Part shown: in pieces, positions 43,573-52,501 of the stretch
Position numbering within the stretch: position 1 is the first letter of the stretch
Layout of the letters: each line of letters begins with the position of its first letter
Source: a bacterium
GTDB lineage: Bacteria > Hinthialibacterota > Hinthialibacteria > H5-UNCL2
Length of the DNA: 64,000 nucleotides
Assembly: GCA_015075175.1 (NCBI GenBank)
Contig: JABTUV010000004.1
Span: 62,001-126,000, forward strand
Reading direction: 5' to 3'
Notes under the pieces: generated by a model
Seen by the model: only the letters and a program-made list of their open reading frames with translations
The model's database searches: none
Told to the model about the DNA's origin: nothing
Made by a program: the position numbers and the translations under genes

Positions 43573-44648
43573 GTGCCCAAGATCAGCGTCTGCATCCCCG
43601 CGTACAACCGAGCGCACCTTATCGGCGCCACGGTGCGGTCCGTGCTCGCGCAGAACTATGACGACTATGAGATCGTCGTTTCGGATAACTGTTCCAGCGA
43701 CGACACCGTCGAGGTGGTGCGGCGATTCGGTGATTCCCGCATCAAGGTCTTTCGGAACGAGCGCAATCTGGGTATGTATCCCAATTTCAACAGGTGCATC
43801 GAGAGGACGACGGGAGAGTACATCAAGTTTCTCTTGTCCGACGATTACTTTGTCACGCGCGATGCGCTGGCGACATACGTGCGGGTTCTCGACGCGCACC
43901 CGGAGGTTGGACTGGTGTCTTCGGCGTATGTTTCGGTAAACGAACGGGGGGAACTGTCGGGGGCTGCGTGCGGATCCGATCTAGAGAGGGAGACGGACCG
44001 TTTTCTGCGCAAGTATCTAAAGAGGACGGAGCAACGGAGTTTGATTACGGAGGACACGCCCTTCGTGGATGGGCGGGGAGCGGCGGTCGGCGTGGAGAAC
44101 TGCCCGGTTCCCGACCGCATTTATGACGGTCGCAAGGTCTTGAACGCGATATATCGCAGCGGCACGGACCGATTTGTGCTGACGCCCACGCACGCGTGTT
44201 TCCGGCGGTCGATTACCGGGGAAGTGGGCCTCTTCAACGAGGAGATCGACGGCGGTTGGGGCACGGAGACGGAGTACTGGACGCGGATTCTGGTTCGTTA
44301 CGACCTTTATCGGGTCGGGTTTCCGCTGATCGCGTTCCGCCTTCACGCGGGGAGCGGAACGGAGTACGTGATGAAGAAGGCGAGCCAGTACACGGACTTG
44401 AGGTTTTACTATGACATGATGCTGGCGAACTGCGGGCGCGAACCAGTGCAAGTTCGCGGATGCTGGGGCGGCTGTCGTTTAACTACAATATTGTCAAGCA
44501 CTACTTGCGGGCGCGGTTTGGGGGCCAGAGGCCGGGCGCCGAACATCTGCGTTGGGCATTGCGCCAGGACGGGTTGTTTTTTGTTCTTGCGGTCATGGGT
44601 TTTCCCGTGTTGTCGCTGTTAAAGCGCTACGGTCGGGACGGGTTTTAA
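43573..44648 (+). CDS. Glycosyltransferase family 2 (frameshift near 44455)
   Basis: Starts at a GTG (43573) after GGGGAGGAG. The GT-A domain has KISVCIPAYNRAHLIGATVR, YEIVVSDNCSSDDTVEVVRR, the DxD-like LLSDDYFVTRDALATY and RFVLTPTHACFRRSITGEVG with TETEYWTRIL as acceptor-side motif. The end of the straight frame (QVRGCWGGC...) is not family-like; a one-frame shift near 44455 restores MLGRLSFNYNIVKHYLRARF and FFVLAVMGFPVLSLLKRYGR, ending at 44648. The flippase starts 4 bases later. Probably adds a sugar to the lipid-linked repeat unit on the cytoplasmic side. Confidence 0.85.
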
Positions 44649-44651
44649 ACC

Positions 44652-46247
44652 ATGGCAGCGGACGAGTCGCGAGGCGAGAAGGGGGCGGGAGTCGACCTGA
44701 AGCGGACCATGGGACGGAATACCCTGTTCGGCGTGGGGGAGCGGGTGTTTCGCATGGTCGTGAAACTGGCGATGATGGGTTTCATCATCGACCACGTCGG
44801 CAAGGATGGTTTCGGACTGTGGGAGATTCTGGTTTCAGTGGTCGGCTTCATGAGCCTGGGAGTCGGGGGCGTGGGATCGGCCTTTCAGAAGTACGTTGCG
44901 GAGGCTTACGAGACGCGCGATTTTTTGCGCGCCAGCCGGCGGCTGTCCAACGGGGCGGCGATGATGCTGGTGCTGGCGCTGGTGATGCTCGTGCCGCTGG
45001 CGATTTTCCCCGAGTGGGTGGCGGCGGTCATGCGCGTGTCGCCGCAATTTCAGAGCACGTTTCTTTCCGCCGTGGTGCTCCTGGCGGCGACGATGGTATG
45101 GACGAATTTCGGGACGGTTTACGGTTCGATCGTGATGGGCGTGCATCGCATTGATTTGACCCGCGCGGTGGACCTTGTCTGCACGTTGCTTGAGGCGTGC
45201 CTTAACGTGGTGCTGCTGCTGTCGGGCTACGGCGTTCTGGGCCTTGTGATTTCATACGCAGTGATGGAGATTGCGCGAACCGCGCTCTATTATACGCTGG
45301 CGAGACGGATCATACCCGCGATCATAGTCAGTCCCAGGATGTTGTCGAAGTCGGAACTCAGGGAAACGATGCGTTTCGCGGGCGGCTACCAGGTCTTCAA
45401 CTATCTCCAAGTGGGGTACAATTCACTCTTGCCGATTGTGATTCAGCGCGCGTTTGGAGAGGAGGTCACCGGCGTTTATGGCATCTGCAGGCGATTAATC
45501 GGGTTTCCGGCGTTGATTTCGGAAGCGGTGCTCCTGCCGCTGTTGTCGGGGGCGACGTTGGTTTATGCGCGGCGGGAGATGGAGCGGTTCCGGCGGCTGT
45601 TTTTTCGGGTGGTAAAGTTCACCTTGGTCGCACTGGTGCCGGGGCTGGTATTCTTGTGCGTGTTCAGCAGCGCGACGTTTACGGCGATGGCGAAGTCGCC
45701 GCATGAGCTGGCGCCGCGCTCGATGATTCTGCTTTCGGTCGCAACCGTCGTGGGCGCGCTTGCGCGCGTGTACGCGGCCATGTACCGGGCGACGGGCGGC
45801 GGGTCGCGGGACATCATGTGGACGGCCGGGAGGATGGTCACTTTCGTCGCGACCTGGGCGGTTGTGTCCGCGTCGATGGGTTATTTCGGGGCCCTGCTTG
45901 CGTTCGTGGTCGCGGAATTGGCGGGTTGGATTTACATGGACGTGGCGATGGCGCACGTGATCGGTCGAGGCAGCTTGCGCAAGACCTGCATTGAGATGGG
46001 ACGGGTGCTCGCGCCCGCGGTAGTGGTGGGGCTGGTGTGCGCGCCGGTAACGTGGATCGGGCTGCCCGCAGGGTGGGAAGCGCGCTGGAGCGCGGTCGTG
46101 CAGCTCTTGCTGGCGGCGATGGTGTACGGCGTCATCGGTGGTGCGGGGTTGGTAGTTTCCGGATTCATATCAAGCGATGAGCGGGAGTGGCTGGGGATGT
46201 ATGTGCCGTGGCTGCGGAAGGGGAGTGGTTCGACGGTGGATGGATGA
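44652..46247 (+). CDS. Wzx-like flippase (polysaccharide biosynthesis MOP family)
   Basis: A 531-residue integral membrane protein with about 13-14 hydrophobic helices in the MOP/PST pattern: GRNTLFGVGERVFRMVVKLA at the N-terminus, DHVGKDGFGLWEILVSVVGF, IVMGVHRIDLTRAVDLVCTL, AGGYQVFNYLQVGYNSLLPI and the Pro-rich C-terminal helices. It is expected to flip undecaprenyl-linked repeat units to the periplasm, feeding the Wzy-like protein at 29846. Follows the GT2 gene by 4 bases. It closes the first tight block of the locus: a 147-base spacer follows. Confidence 0.88.
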   Translation: MAADESRGEKGAGVDLKRTMGRNTLFGVGERVFRMVVKLAMMGFIIDHVGKDGFGLWEILVSVVGFMSLGVGGVGSAFQKYVAEAYETRDFLRASRRLSNGAAMMLVLALVMLVPLAIFPEWVAAVMRVSPQFQSTFLSAVVLLAATMVWTNFGTVYGSIVMGVHRIDLTRAVDLVCTLLEACLNVVLLLSGYGVLGLVISYAVMEIARTALYYTLARRIIPAIIVSPRMLSKSELRETMRFAGGYQVFNYLQVGYNSLLPIVIQRAFGEEVTGVYGICRRLIGFPALISEAVLLPLLSGATLVYARREMERFRRLFFRVVKFTLVALVPGLVFLCVFSSATFTAMAKSPHELAPRSMILLSVATVVGALARVYAAMYRATGGGSRDIMWTAGRMVTFVATWAVVSASMGYFGALLAFVVAELAGWIYMDVAMAHVIGRGSLRKTCIEMGRVLAPAVVVGLVCAPVTWIGLPAGWEARWSAVVQLLLAAMVYGVIGGAGLVVSGFISSDEREWLGMYVPWLRKGSGSTVDG

Positions 46248-46394
46248 GGCCTGCACGTGAATGTGCGGGAGTCCGGCGCCGTTTAGAGCGCAGATTACGA
46301 TCAAGATCAGGACTACGAGCAAGATTTAGAGCACGATGAAGAGAAAGATCAAGAGTGAGTATTGAACATAGAGCAGAATTGAGATGAGGCTCAC
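46248..46394. other. Spacer with purine-rich low-complexity tract
   Basis: The 147-base gap between flippase and GT39-like gene carries a run of GATCAAGATCAGGA, ACGAGCAAGATTTAGAGCAC and GAAGAGAAAGATCAAGAGTG units on one strand (about 46290-46360). No coding frame is supported. Purine-rich spacers of this kind can be degenerate tandem repeats; nothing else is visible. Confidence 0.5.
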
Positions 46395-48169
46395 TTGGCA
46401 CGCTGGTTGAATGTGTCTCGACGGGGATGGGCGTGCGTGCTGCCGGCGGCGGCGATTGGGCTGTCGCGTTTCTGGGCGTTGGGATCGGATGCGCCGGCCT
46501 GGATGCCCGGGGCCTGGCTGGTCGACGCGGGCTGGTGGGCGAACGGGGCGCGGGGAGCGGTTCTGTTCGGCGATGCGCTGTCGCAGGACTTCGGCATGGC
46601 GGCGCTGATGGTACCGGATACAACTGGGCGCTGCCGCTTATCGTCGTTTCGGCGGATATTGTGTGGGGTGAGGCGCTGGCGGCGAGCCAACGTCCTAGCA
46701 TTGCGCTGGCGGCGCTGATCGTATGGCGCAACCGGGAGGCGCGCGGCGCTATAGGGCATCCTGCTCGGCGCCAGCCCGTTCTATTGGGCAACGGGCGCGG
46801 CGCTGCCCGAGTCGCTGCAGGCGCTGTTGGTGTTGGTCGCGTTCGCGGCGTGGATGCTGGGAGGACGCCGTCCTGTGTGGGCTTTCGCCGGAGGGATGGC
46901 GATGGGCGCGGCGATTCTCGTGAAGCTGAACGCCGCCACGTTGGGACTCGTCCCGCTCGTGTTGGCCTGGCTGGCGGTGTGGTTGATGACACGACGCGGC
47001 CACGCAAGCGACTGGCGCGCCACGATGAGTGGCGCGTTATCCGCAACGGTGGGACTGACGCTGGTGGGAATCGCCGGCGTCGTTCTCGTGGTCGTGCCGC
47101 ATTGGGACGCCTTCTGGACCATGTTGGCGGAGTCGCGCGCGCGCGATGGCGTGGTTGCGGAAATTGACGTTTCCCGGATACGCCTTGATCTCCGATGGAC
47201 TGCCGGAAATGAGCGCGTGCTGCCCGTGCCTGGAAGGTGGCGCGCTGGTCACCGGGCGTCATGCTCGCCCTGTGGTTGTACCTTGTCGATGCGTTGCGCG
47301 GATGGCGCAACCTGGCACGGCGGGACCGCCTGAACTCGTGTGCCTGGCGTGGGCGATGCTGGCGTGGGGCGCGATTCTCGGACTGAACCAATGGGAGTAT
47401 CAGCTACCTCTTGGTGATGCCGATATTTGGAATGTTGGGAGCCATGCACCTGGCGCGACCGGCCGAGGAGCTGGAAAACCCGAGCACTCAACCCAGCGGC
47501 GGGCTTTACGGCTGGCTGCTGTGGTTGGTGGTACTTCTACCGGTTTTCATCCTGGTCAAGGCGCCGCTGACATGCTGGGTCATGGGGGTGAGCGAGAACC
47601 TGCAGGTTGCCGGGCGGCCTGGACTGGGAACGGGGGCGGCGGGCACACCGGTCGCCGTGGCCTGGCTGCTGCTCATGGCGGCTCTGATCCCGCTGCGAGG
47701 ATGGGCGGAAAAGGCGGCGGAGTGCCTGTGCCGGGCACGCGCGCGGTGGGCCATCGCCGTGGTCGTGGCGTTGGAGGCGGCGACGGTTGCGTTCTACCTG
47801 GCGACCGCCGAGGACACGCTGCGGCGCGGCCTGCCGGCGTTCCAAGAGCACGTGGCAGCCGGAGAGACCGTCGCCGGAAGGCTGTCGGCGACCCTCTTCC
47901 ACTCGCGGCCGGTGCATACCGTGCGCAGCGCCAGCCCGGAGAGCGACCCGGACGAGTTCGACTGGGCGGCGGTGCGAGAGCGTTACCATCCTCGTTACGT
48001 GGCGTTGGTGGAAACGACCGGGGGCGTGCGCGACATGGACTACACGTTGATCCTGGAGGAGCTGCGGAACGACGGCTACCGGCCGGCGGCGCGCATGGAA
48101 GTCGGCCCCATGCTTCGACGCGGGCCGCGCTACGCCTTCGTCTTGTTTGAGCGCGGGACCGACGAGTGA
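46395..48169 (+). pseudogene. ArnT/GT39-like membrane protein, frameshifted
   Basis: A polytopic protein read across at least four frames. The first (from TTG 46395) has GWACVLPAAAIGLSRFWALG and WLVDAGWWANGARGAVLFGD; then YNWALPLIVVSADIVWGEAL near 46620; SPFYWATGAALPESLQALLV, MGAAILVKLNAATLGLVPLV and VVPHWDAFWTMLAESRARDG near 46770-47150; ALWLYLVDALRGWRNLARRD near 47265; and the clean last part from 47411 (MPIFGMLGAMHLARP, then a soluble tail ending LFERGTDE). The pattern YWATGAALPES and repeated helices fit lipid-linked-sugar glycosyltransferases (GT39/GT83). Indels cluster between 46600 and 47400. Confidence 0.65.
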
Positions 48170-48325
48170 GTTCCTGCGTCGTTCCGAAATGCCGCTTGAC
48201 GCCGCAATCGCGCTCGGTTGAAATGACGGGGGCATGGCCGAGCTGCGGGGGGCTGAGGCTGAGGATGCATTGGCAATCGGGCCTGGCGCGCGGGCACAAT
48301 GGAGCGAGAGCGAATCGCGGGAAGC

Positions 48326-48352
48326 ACGCGGCAGCAAGCAGCCGCAGTCCAG
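48326..48352. repeat. Dispersed repeat family A, single copy in front of the FemAB-like gene
   Basis: ACGCGGCAGCAAGCAGCCGC followed by AGTCCAG, 23 bases before the GTG of the FemAB-like gene. The rest of spacer 48170-48374 holds only a partial TTGAAATGACGGG relative of the inverted repeat at 17092. Confidence 0.65.
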
Positions 48353-48374
48353 AGAGAATCGGAAAGAGAGAAGC

Positions 48375-49410
48375 GTGGCGGTTTATTGCCTAGATCCGCT
48401 GGCGGATCCCCGGTGGAATGAGTTGGTGGAACGTCATCCCGAGGCGGGGGTGTTTCACACGCGACCGTGGCTGGCGAGCCTGCGGGCGGTGTATGGCTAC
48501 GAGCCGATCGCCTATACCACGGCGCCGGCGGGCCGCCTCTTGGATTCGGGCATGGTGTTTTGCCGGGTCAAGAGCCGGCTGACCGGCCATCGCTTGGTCT
48601 CCCTGCCCTTTTCCGACCACTGCCAGCCGTTGGTTGATGATCCTGTCGTGCTGGCGGAGCTGTTGGCGGCGCTGCGACAGGAGGCATCCAGTGGGCGCTG
48701 GGATTACCTGGAATGGCGGCCTCTGTTGGAGGCGACGAATCCGCCGGCGTCCGAGTCCGAGCAGTGGCACTCCCGGGACGCCTGGGTGCATCGGCTGGAC
48801 TTGACGCCGGAAGAGGACGCACTGTGGTCGCAGTGCCATAACACGGCCATCCGCCAAGCGGTACGGCGGGCGGAACGGGAGGGTGTGGAGGTGGAGCGGG
48901 GACGCGACGAGCGATTGCTTTCGGAGTTCTACCATCTGCTCCTCTTGACGCGGCGCAAGCACAAGTTGCCGCCGCCCCCGCGCAGTTGGTTTCGCACCGT
49001 CCTGTCCCAGTTGGGCGAGCAGGCGGAAATCCGCGTGGCGCGCCTGGGGGCCACGCCCATCGCCTCCGTTATCACGCTCTCGCATCGCGAGCGGCATTAT
49101 TACAAGTACAGTTGCTTCGATCTGGAGTACCGCAACTACGGAGGTACCCAACATTTGCTGTGGGACGCCATCGTGGCGGCGCGGCGGCGGGGGGCGCGGG
49201 GTTCGACCTGGGTCAGTCCGACCTGGACAACGAGTCTTAACCTTCAGGATCGCCGGGGCGCAGCGCAGCATCGCTCCTGCCATCCCCCCACGCGCGAGGT
49301 ACTCTATTCCGACGGGGGCTGGAAGATGAACCTGGCCCGCAATGTGTTCTCTTATCTGCCCGACCGGCTGCTGGTGATGGCGAAATTATCTTTACCGACA
49401 CATTGGATGA
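48375..49410 (+). CDS. FemAB-like GNAT protein of PEP-CTERM/XrtA type loci (frameshifts after 49190)
   Basis: From the GTG at 48375: CLDPLADPRWNELVERHPEA and GVFHTRPWLASLRAVYGYEP match the FemAB/peptidoglycan-bridge-like proteins tied to exosortase EPS loci. The middle CHNTAIRQAVRRAEREGVEV and LTRRKHKLPPPPRSWFRTVL are family hallmarks, followed by YYKYSCFDLEYRNYGGTQHL. After RRRGARG the conserved FDLGQSDLDNES lies one frame over and EVLYSDGGWKMNLARNVFSY in the first frame again, ending near LPDRLLVMA with a last shift (stop 49410). Three indels within 200 bases. Probably transfers an aminoacyl or acyl group to the glycan. Confidence 0.78.
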
Positions 49411-49418
49411 CACCATCC

Positions 49419-50720
49419 ATGACGACGGTTGCCACGTCACGCGCCCTAATTGATCTGTTCCGCTGCCCGGCCGCCTTTGCCATGGTGCGACCGCAAGCGG
49501 GACTGTCGTCGGAGGCGGGGTTCTTTCGCTTCGGGGAGGACGTGATCGGTTGGGGTCGGACGACCGAGGGCGCGGTCGCCGGAACCGACCGGGCGTGAAG
49601 ATATCCTGCCGCGGGCGCGGGCGGAGGCGGGCGCGCTGGTGCTGCCGTTCGACCTGGACAGAGTGGCGAGAAAATCTGCGCTGGGAACGTTACGTGGCCC
49701 TGCGCCAGAGCCTGGACCGATCGCTGTTCATCGGCGTTGCGACAGGTTTTACGCAGCTGCGGCCGCTTTTGGGGTGGCGGTGCGCAAACATCTGCAGCGG
49801 GCCTATCTGCGCTCGTGGCAGTCGATTCCTTTTCCCCGCTGGCCGGTGGATACCACGGTGGAGGCGCTCTTGTCGCGTGCGCTGGCTGACGTTGCGCGAG
49901 CAGGCTGATCGCGCGCTCATCTGGTTCTGGCCGGATGGACGCCAGGCCGCCGTGATGATGACGCACACGTCGAGGACAGCTACCAGCCGCGATTCGCCTG
50001 CTGATGGACGTCAACGATCATTTCGGCCTTGGTCGCGTTCCATGTGATTCCGGAGGGCGATACGAGGTCTCGGACGCCTGACACCTTGCGCGAGCAGGGA
50101 TTCGAGATCAACGCACGGCCTCAATCCGACGGCGGCTTTTCACCACTACAGCCTGTTCACAGTCAGGCGGCGGATCAATGCCTACCGGCAGTTCGGCGCG
50201 CGCAGTTCTGATCGCCCGTCGTATGCACCGACCTGGATTCACCATCTGGACGTGGGCACGACGCCTGTTCCCAACGTGGCGCATCGGACCCGGCGCGGTG
50301 GATGCCGCACGGTGTTCTTCGTGGGCGGCATTCTGGTTGCCGTTGACGACTTCGCAGGACTATTCGCTGTTCAACATCACGAAGGACTACAGCATCGATG
50401 TGGCGGCAGCAGATCGGCATGATCGTGGAGCGTTCCGGCTGGCGGTTTCAACTGTCATCCGACTATCTGGCGTCGGCGCGGGAATAGCGGTTACCAGTCG
50501 CTGTTGGCGCACTTGTCGGAATGCGCGAGCGGGAACGGCTGTGGTTCAACGCTGGGAGATCAACGACTGGTGGCGGCGTCGGGCGGCCATGCGGCTTTGT
50601 GCGACAGGGCGATTGGCGCATCGGGGGATGGGCAGACGCCCGGCTTTGGCGCACGATCCTGACGGCGACGGTTGGTTTTCAGACAGAAGCGGAGCGCCGA
50701 CGGGCCGATATGTCGAGATA
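49419..50720 (+). pseudogene. Polysaccharide deacetylase-like protein, second copy, heavily frameshifted
   Basis: Starts MTTVATSRALIDLFRCPAAF at 49419. Frame pieces in order: FGEDVIGWGRTTEGAV, AGALVLPFDLDRVARKSALG, LRPLLG near 49760, YLRSWQSIPFPRWPVDTTVE, then the deacetylase signature across frames near 49940-50110 (AVMMTH.VEDSY, FHVIPEG, EINA followed by a His-Gly region), NVAHRTRRGG near 50270, FFVGGILVAVDDFAGLFAVQ and DYSIDVAA near 50330-50410, MRERERLWF near 50520 and the tail MVFRQKRSADGP. Ten or so indels are needed in 1.3 kb. Identity rests on motif order. Its 3' end runs into a degraded family D repeat. Confidence 0.6.
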
Positions 50721-50800
50721 GGAAATCAGGGTCCAGCGCTGGTTTCCAGTTGGAAGGTGGAAACATATGGATGAGCGCAAGCGCTGACCCCTTAATTTTC
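50721..50800. repeat. Dispersed repeat family D, degraded copy
   Basis: GAAATCAGGGTCCAGCGCTGG, core GTTGGAAGGTGGAAACAT and GCGCTGACCCCTTAATTTTC match the intact D elements at 52399, 54198 and 54792 in order, with changes in both palindromic ends. It separates the deacetylase remnant from the acetyltransferase gene. Confidence 0.75.
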
Positions 50801-50818
50801 TTGAAAGGAACTGGCGAA

Positions 50819-51297
50819 ATGTCCAGAACATCGCCCCGGACGTCAAACGCAGGGCGAACGTCAAGATTTTTGATTTCGTCAACCTGTACGGATGCGAGAT
50901 CGGCGACGGCAGCAAGGTGGGAACCTTCGTCGAAATTCAGAAGGGCGCCCGCATCGGCAGGAATTGCAAGATTTCCAGTCATACCTTCATTTGCGAGGGT
51001 GTGACGATCGAAGACAATGTGTTTGTCGGGCACAACGTGACGTTCATCAACTACATGTATCCGCGGGCGACCAATCCGGACGGGGCGATGCAGACGGAGG
51101 CGGACTGGAAGTGTGTGCCGACGTTGATCAAAAAGGGTGCGTCCATCGGCTCGTCGGCGACGCTCCTGTGCGGGGTGACGGTCGGCGAGGGGGCCATCGT
51201 GGGGGCGGGGGCCGTGGTGACCAAGGACGTTCCGCCCCGCACCGTGGTGGCGGGCAATCCCGCGCGCATACTCAGAAAACTCGAAGAGGAGTCTTGA
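50819..51297 (+). CDS. WbpD-like hexapeptide N-acetyltransferase (start disrupted)
   Basis: A left-handed beta-helix acetyltransferase. Conserved residues from NIAPDVKRRANVKIFDFVNL through GDGSKVGTFVEIQKGARIGR, EDNVFVGHNVTFINYMYPRA and QTEADWKCVPTLIKKGASIG to GAGAVVTKDVPPRTVVAGNP match the WbpD/QdtC-like group that N-acetylates 3-amino sugar nucleotides. The likely start ATG at 50819 is one base out of phase with the body; in-frame the first available start is the GTG at 50917. A family D repeat ends 18 bases before, so its insertion or an indel altered the 5' end. The DegT gene follows after 3 bases. Confidence 0.8.
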
Positions 51298-51300
51298 CCC

Positions 51301-52419
51301 ATGAAAGTACCTTTCCTCGACTTGAAGGCTCAGTACGAGAGCATCCGCGACGAAGTCGCGGCGGCCTTGCAGGCGGTGCTGGACCGAACCGCCTTCGCCG
51401 GCGGTCCGTTCGTGGAGCAGTTTGAGAAGGAGTTCGCCGCTTTTTGCGGCGTGGAACACGCGGTCGGCGTCTCCAACGGGACGGCGGCCTTGTGGGTGGC
51501 GTTGGTGGGCCTGGGGTTGGGGCCGGGCGATGAGGTGATAACCGCGCCCAACACGTTCATCGCGACGGTTGAAGCGATCAGCCTGACGGGTGCGACGCCG
51601 GTCTTCGTGGACGTGGACGAGCGCACGCTGACGCTGGACCCGTCCCGGATCGAAGCGGCCGTGACCGAGCGCACGCGCGCCATCATGCCCGTGCACCTGT
51701 ACGGGCAGTGCGCCGACATGGACCCGATTCTGGCGATCGCGCGCCGGCACAGGCTGGCGGTGATCGAGGACGCGGCGCAGGCGCAGGGAGCGGAGTACAA
51801 GGGGCGCCGCGCGGGAAGTATGGGCGACGCCGCCGGCTTCAGCTTCTATCCCGGCAAGAACCTGGGCGCGTACGGTGAAGCGGGCGCGGTGACGACCAAC
51901 GATCCCGAGCTGGCCGCCCGCATGCGCATGTTCCGCGATCACGGCCAGTCGCGCAAGTACTACCACGACATCATCGGCTGGAACGCGCGCATGGACGGCT
52001 TTCAGGGCGCGATTCTCTCGGTCAAGTTGAGGCATCTTCCCGACTGGAACGAGGCGCGCCGCCGCCATGCCCGCCGGTACGGCGAGCTTTTGGCCGATGT
52101 TCCCGGCATCGTGCCGCCGACGGAGGCGGACTACGCGAAGCACATCTATCACGTTTACGCGGCGCGGGTGGAGCGGCGGGACGCCTTCATGGCCGCCCTG
52201 GCGGAGAAGGGCATCAGCTGCGCGATTCACTATCCCATCAACGTGCACCGCCAGAAGGCTTACGCGCATCTCGGCTTGCCCGCCGGCAGCTACCCGATTT
52301 CGGAAAAGAGCGCGGAGGAGGAGGTTTCGCTGCCCATGTTCCCGGAACTCTCCGAGGCGCAGGTGGAGTACGTCTGCCGGGAGATTCGGCGTTACGGGGA
52401 AATTAGGGTCAGCGCCTAA
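51301..52419 (+). CDS. DegT/DnrJ/EryC1 family sugar aminotransferase, second copy (WbpE/QdtB-like)
   Basis: PLP-dependent aminotransferase, 372 aa. [100 protein letters not shown] and the lysine loop [18 protein letters not shown] are all typical of the WbpE/QdtB/FdtB group that forms 3-amino sugars. It lies directly after the WbpD-like gene. With the Gfo/Idh enzyme at 28662 these make a C3 oxidation, amination, acetylation trio for a 2,3-diaminosugar (inference). The last residues (GEIRVSA) and stop are encoded inside a family D repeat. Confidence 0.92.
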   Translation: MKVPFLDLKAQYESIRDEVAAALQAVLDRTAFAGGPFVEQFEKEFAAFCGVEHAVGVSNGTAALWVALVGLGLGPGDEVITAPNTFIATVEAISLTGATPVFVDVDERTLTLDPSRIEAAVTERTRAIMPVHLYGQCADMDPILAIARRHRLAVIEDAAQAQGAEYKGRRAGSMGDAAGFSFYPGKNLGAYGEAGAVTTNDPELAARMRMFRDHGQSRKYYHDIIGWNARMDGFQGAILSVKLRHLPDWNEARRRHARRYGELLADVPGIVPPTEADYAKHIYHVYAARVERRDAFMAALAEKGISCAIHYPINVHRQKAYAHLGLPAGSYPISEKSAEEEVSLPMFPELSEAQVEYVCREIRRYGEIRVSA

Positions 52420-52486
52420 TTTTCCGGCTGGATGGTGGAAACACGAGTAGGTGATCTGGAAAATTAGGCGCTGACCCTAATTTTTC
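52399..52486. repeat. Dispersed repeat family D, intact copy 1
   Basis: An element of about 88 bases built from two opposed palindromes (AAATTAGGGTCAGCGCCTAA and TTAGGCGCTGACCCTAATTT) around the core GGATGGTGGAAACACGAGTA. It overlaps the 3' end of the DegT gene, giving its stop, and ends 16 bases before the acyl-CoA ligase start. Confidence 0.9.
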
Positions 52487-52501
52487 ACAGGCGGCGACGG
52501 C

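Noticed and set aside
46396-46412. TGGCACGCTGGTTGAA as a second sigma-54 promoter
   Set aside because: The -12 element has GA instead of GC and the site lies at the start of the GT39-like coding frame, so a chance match is likelier.
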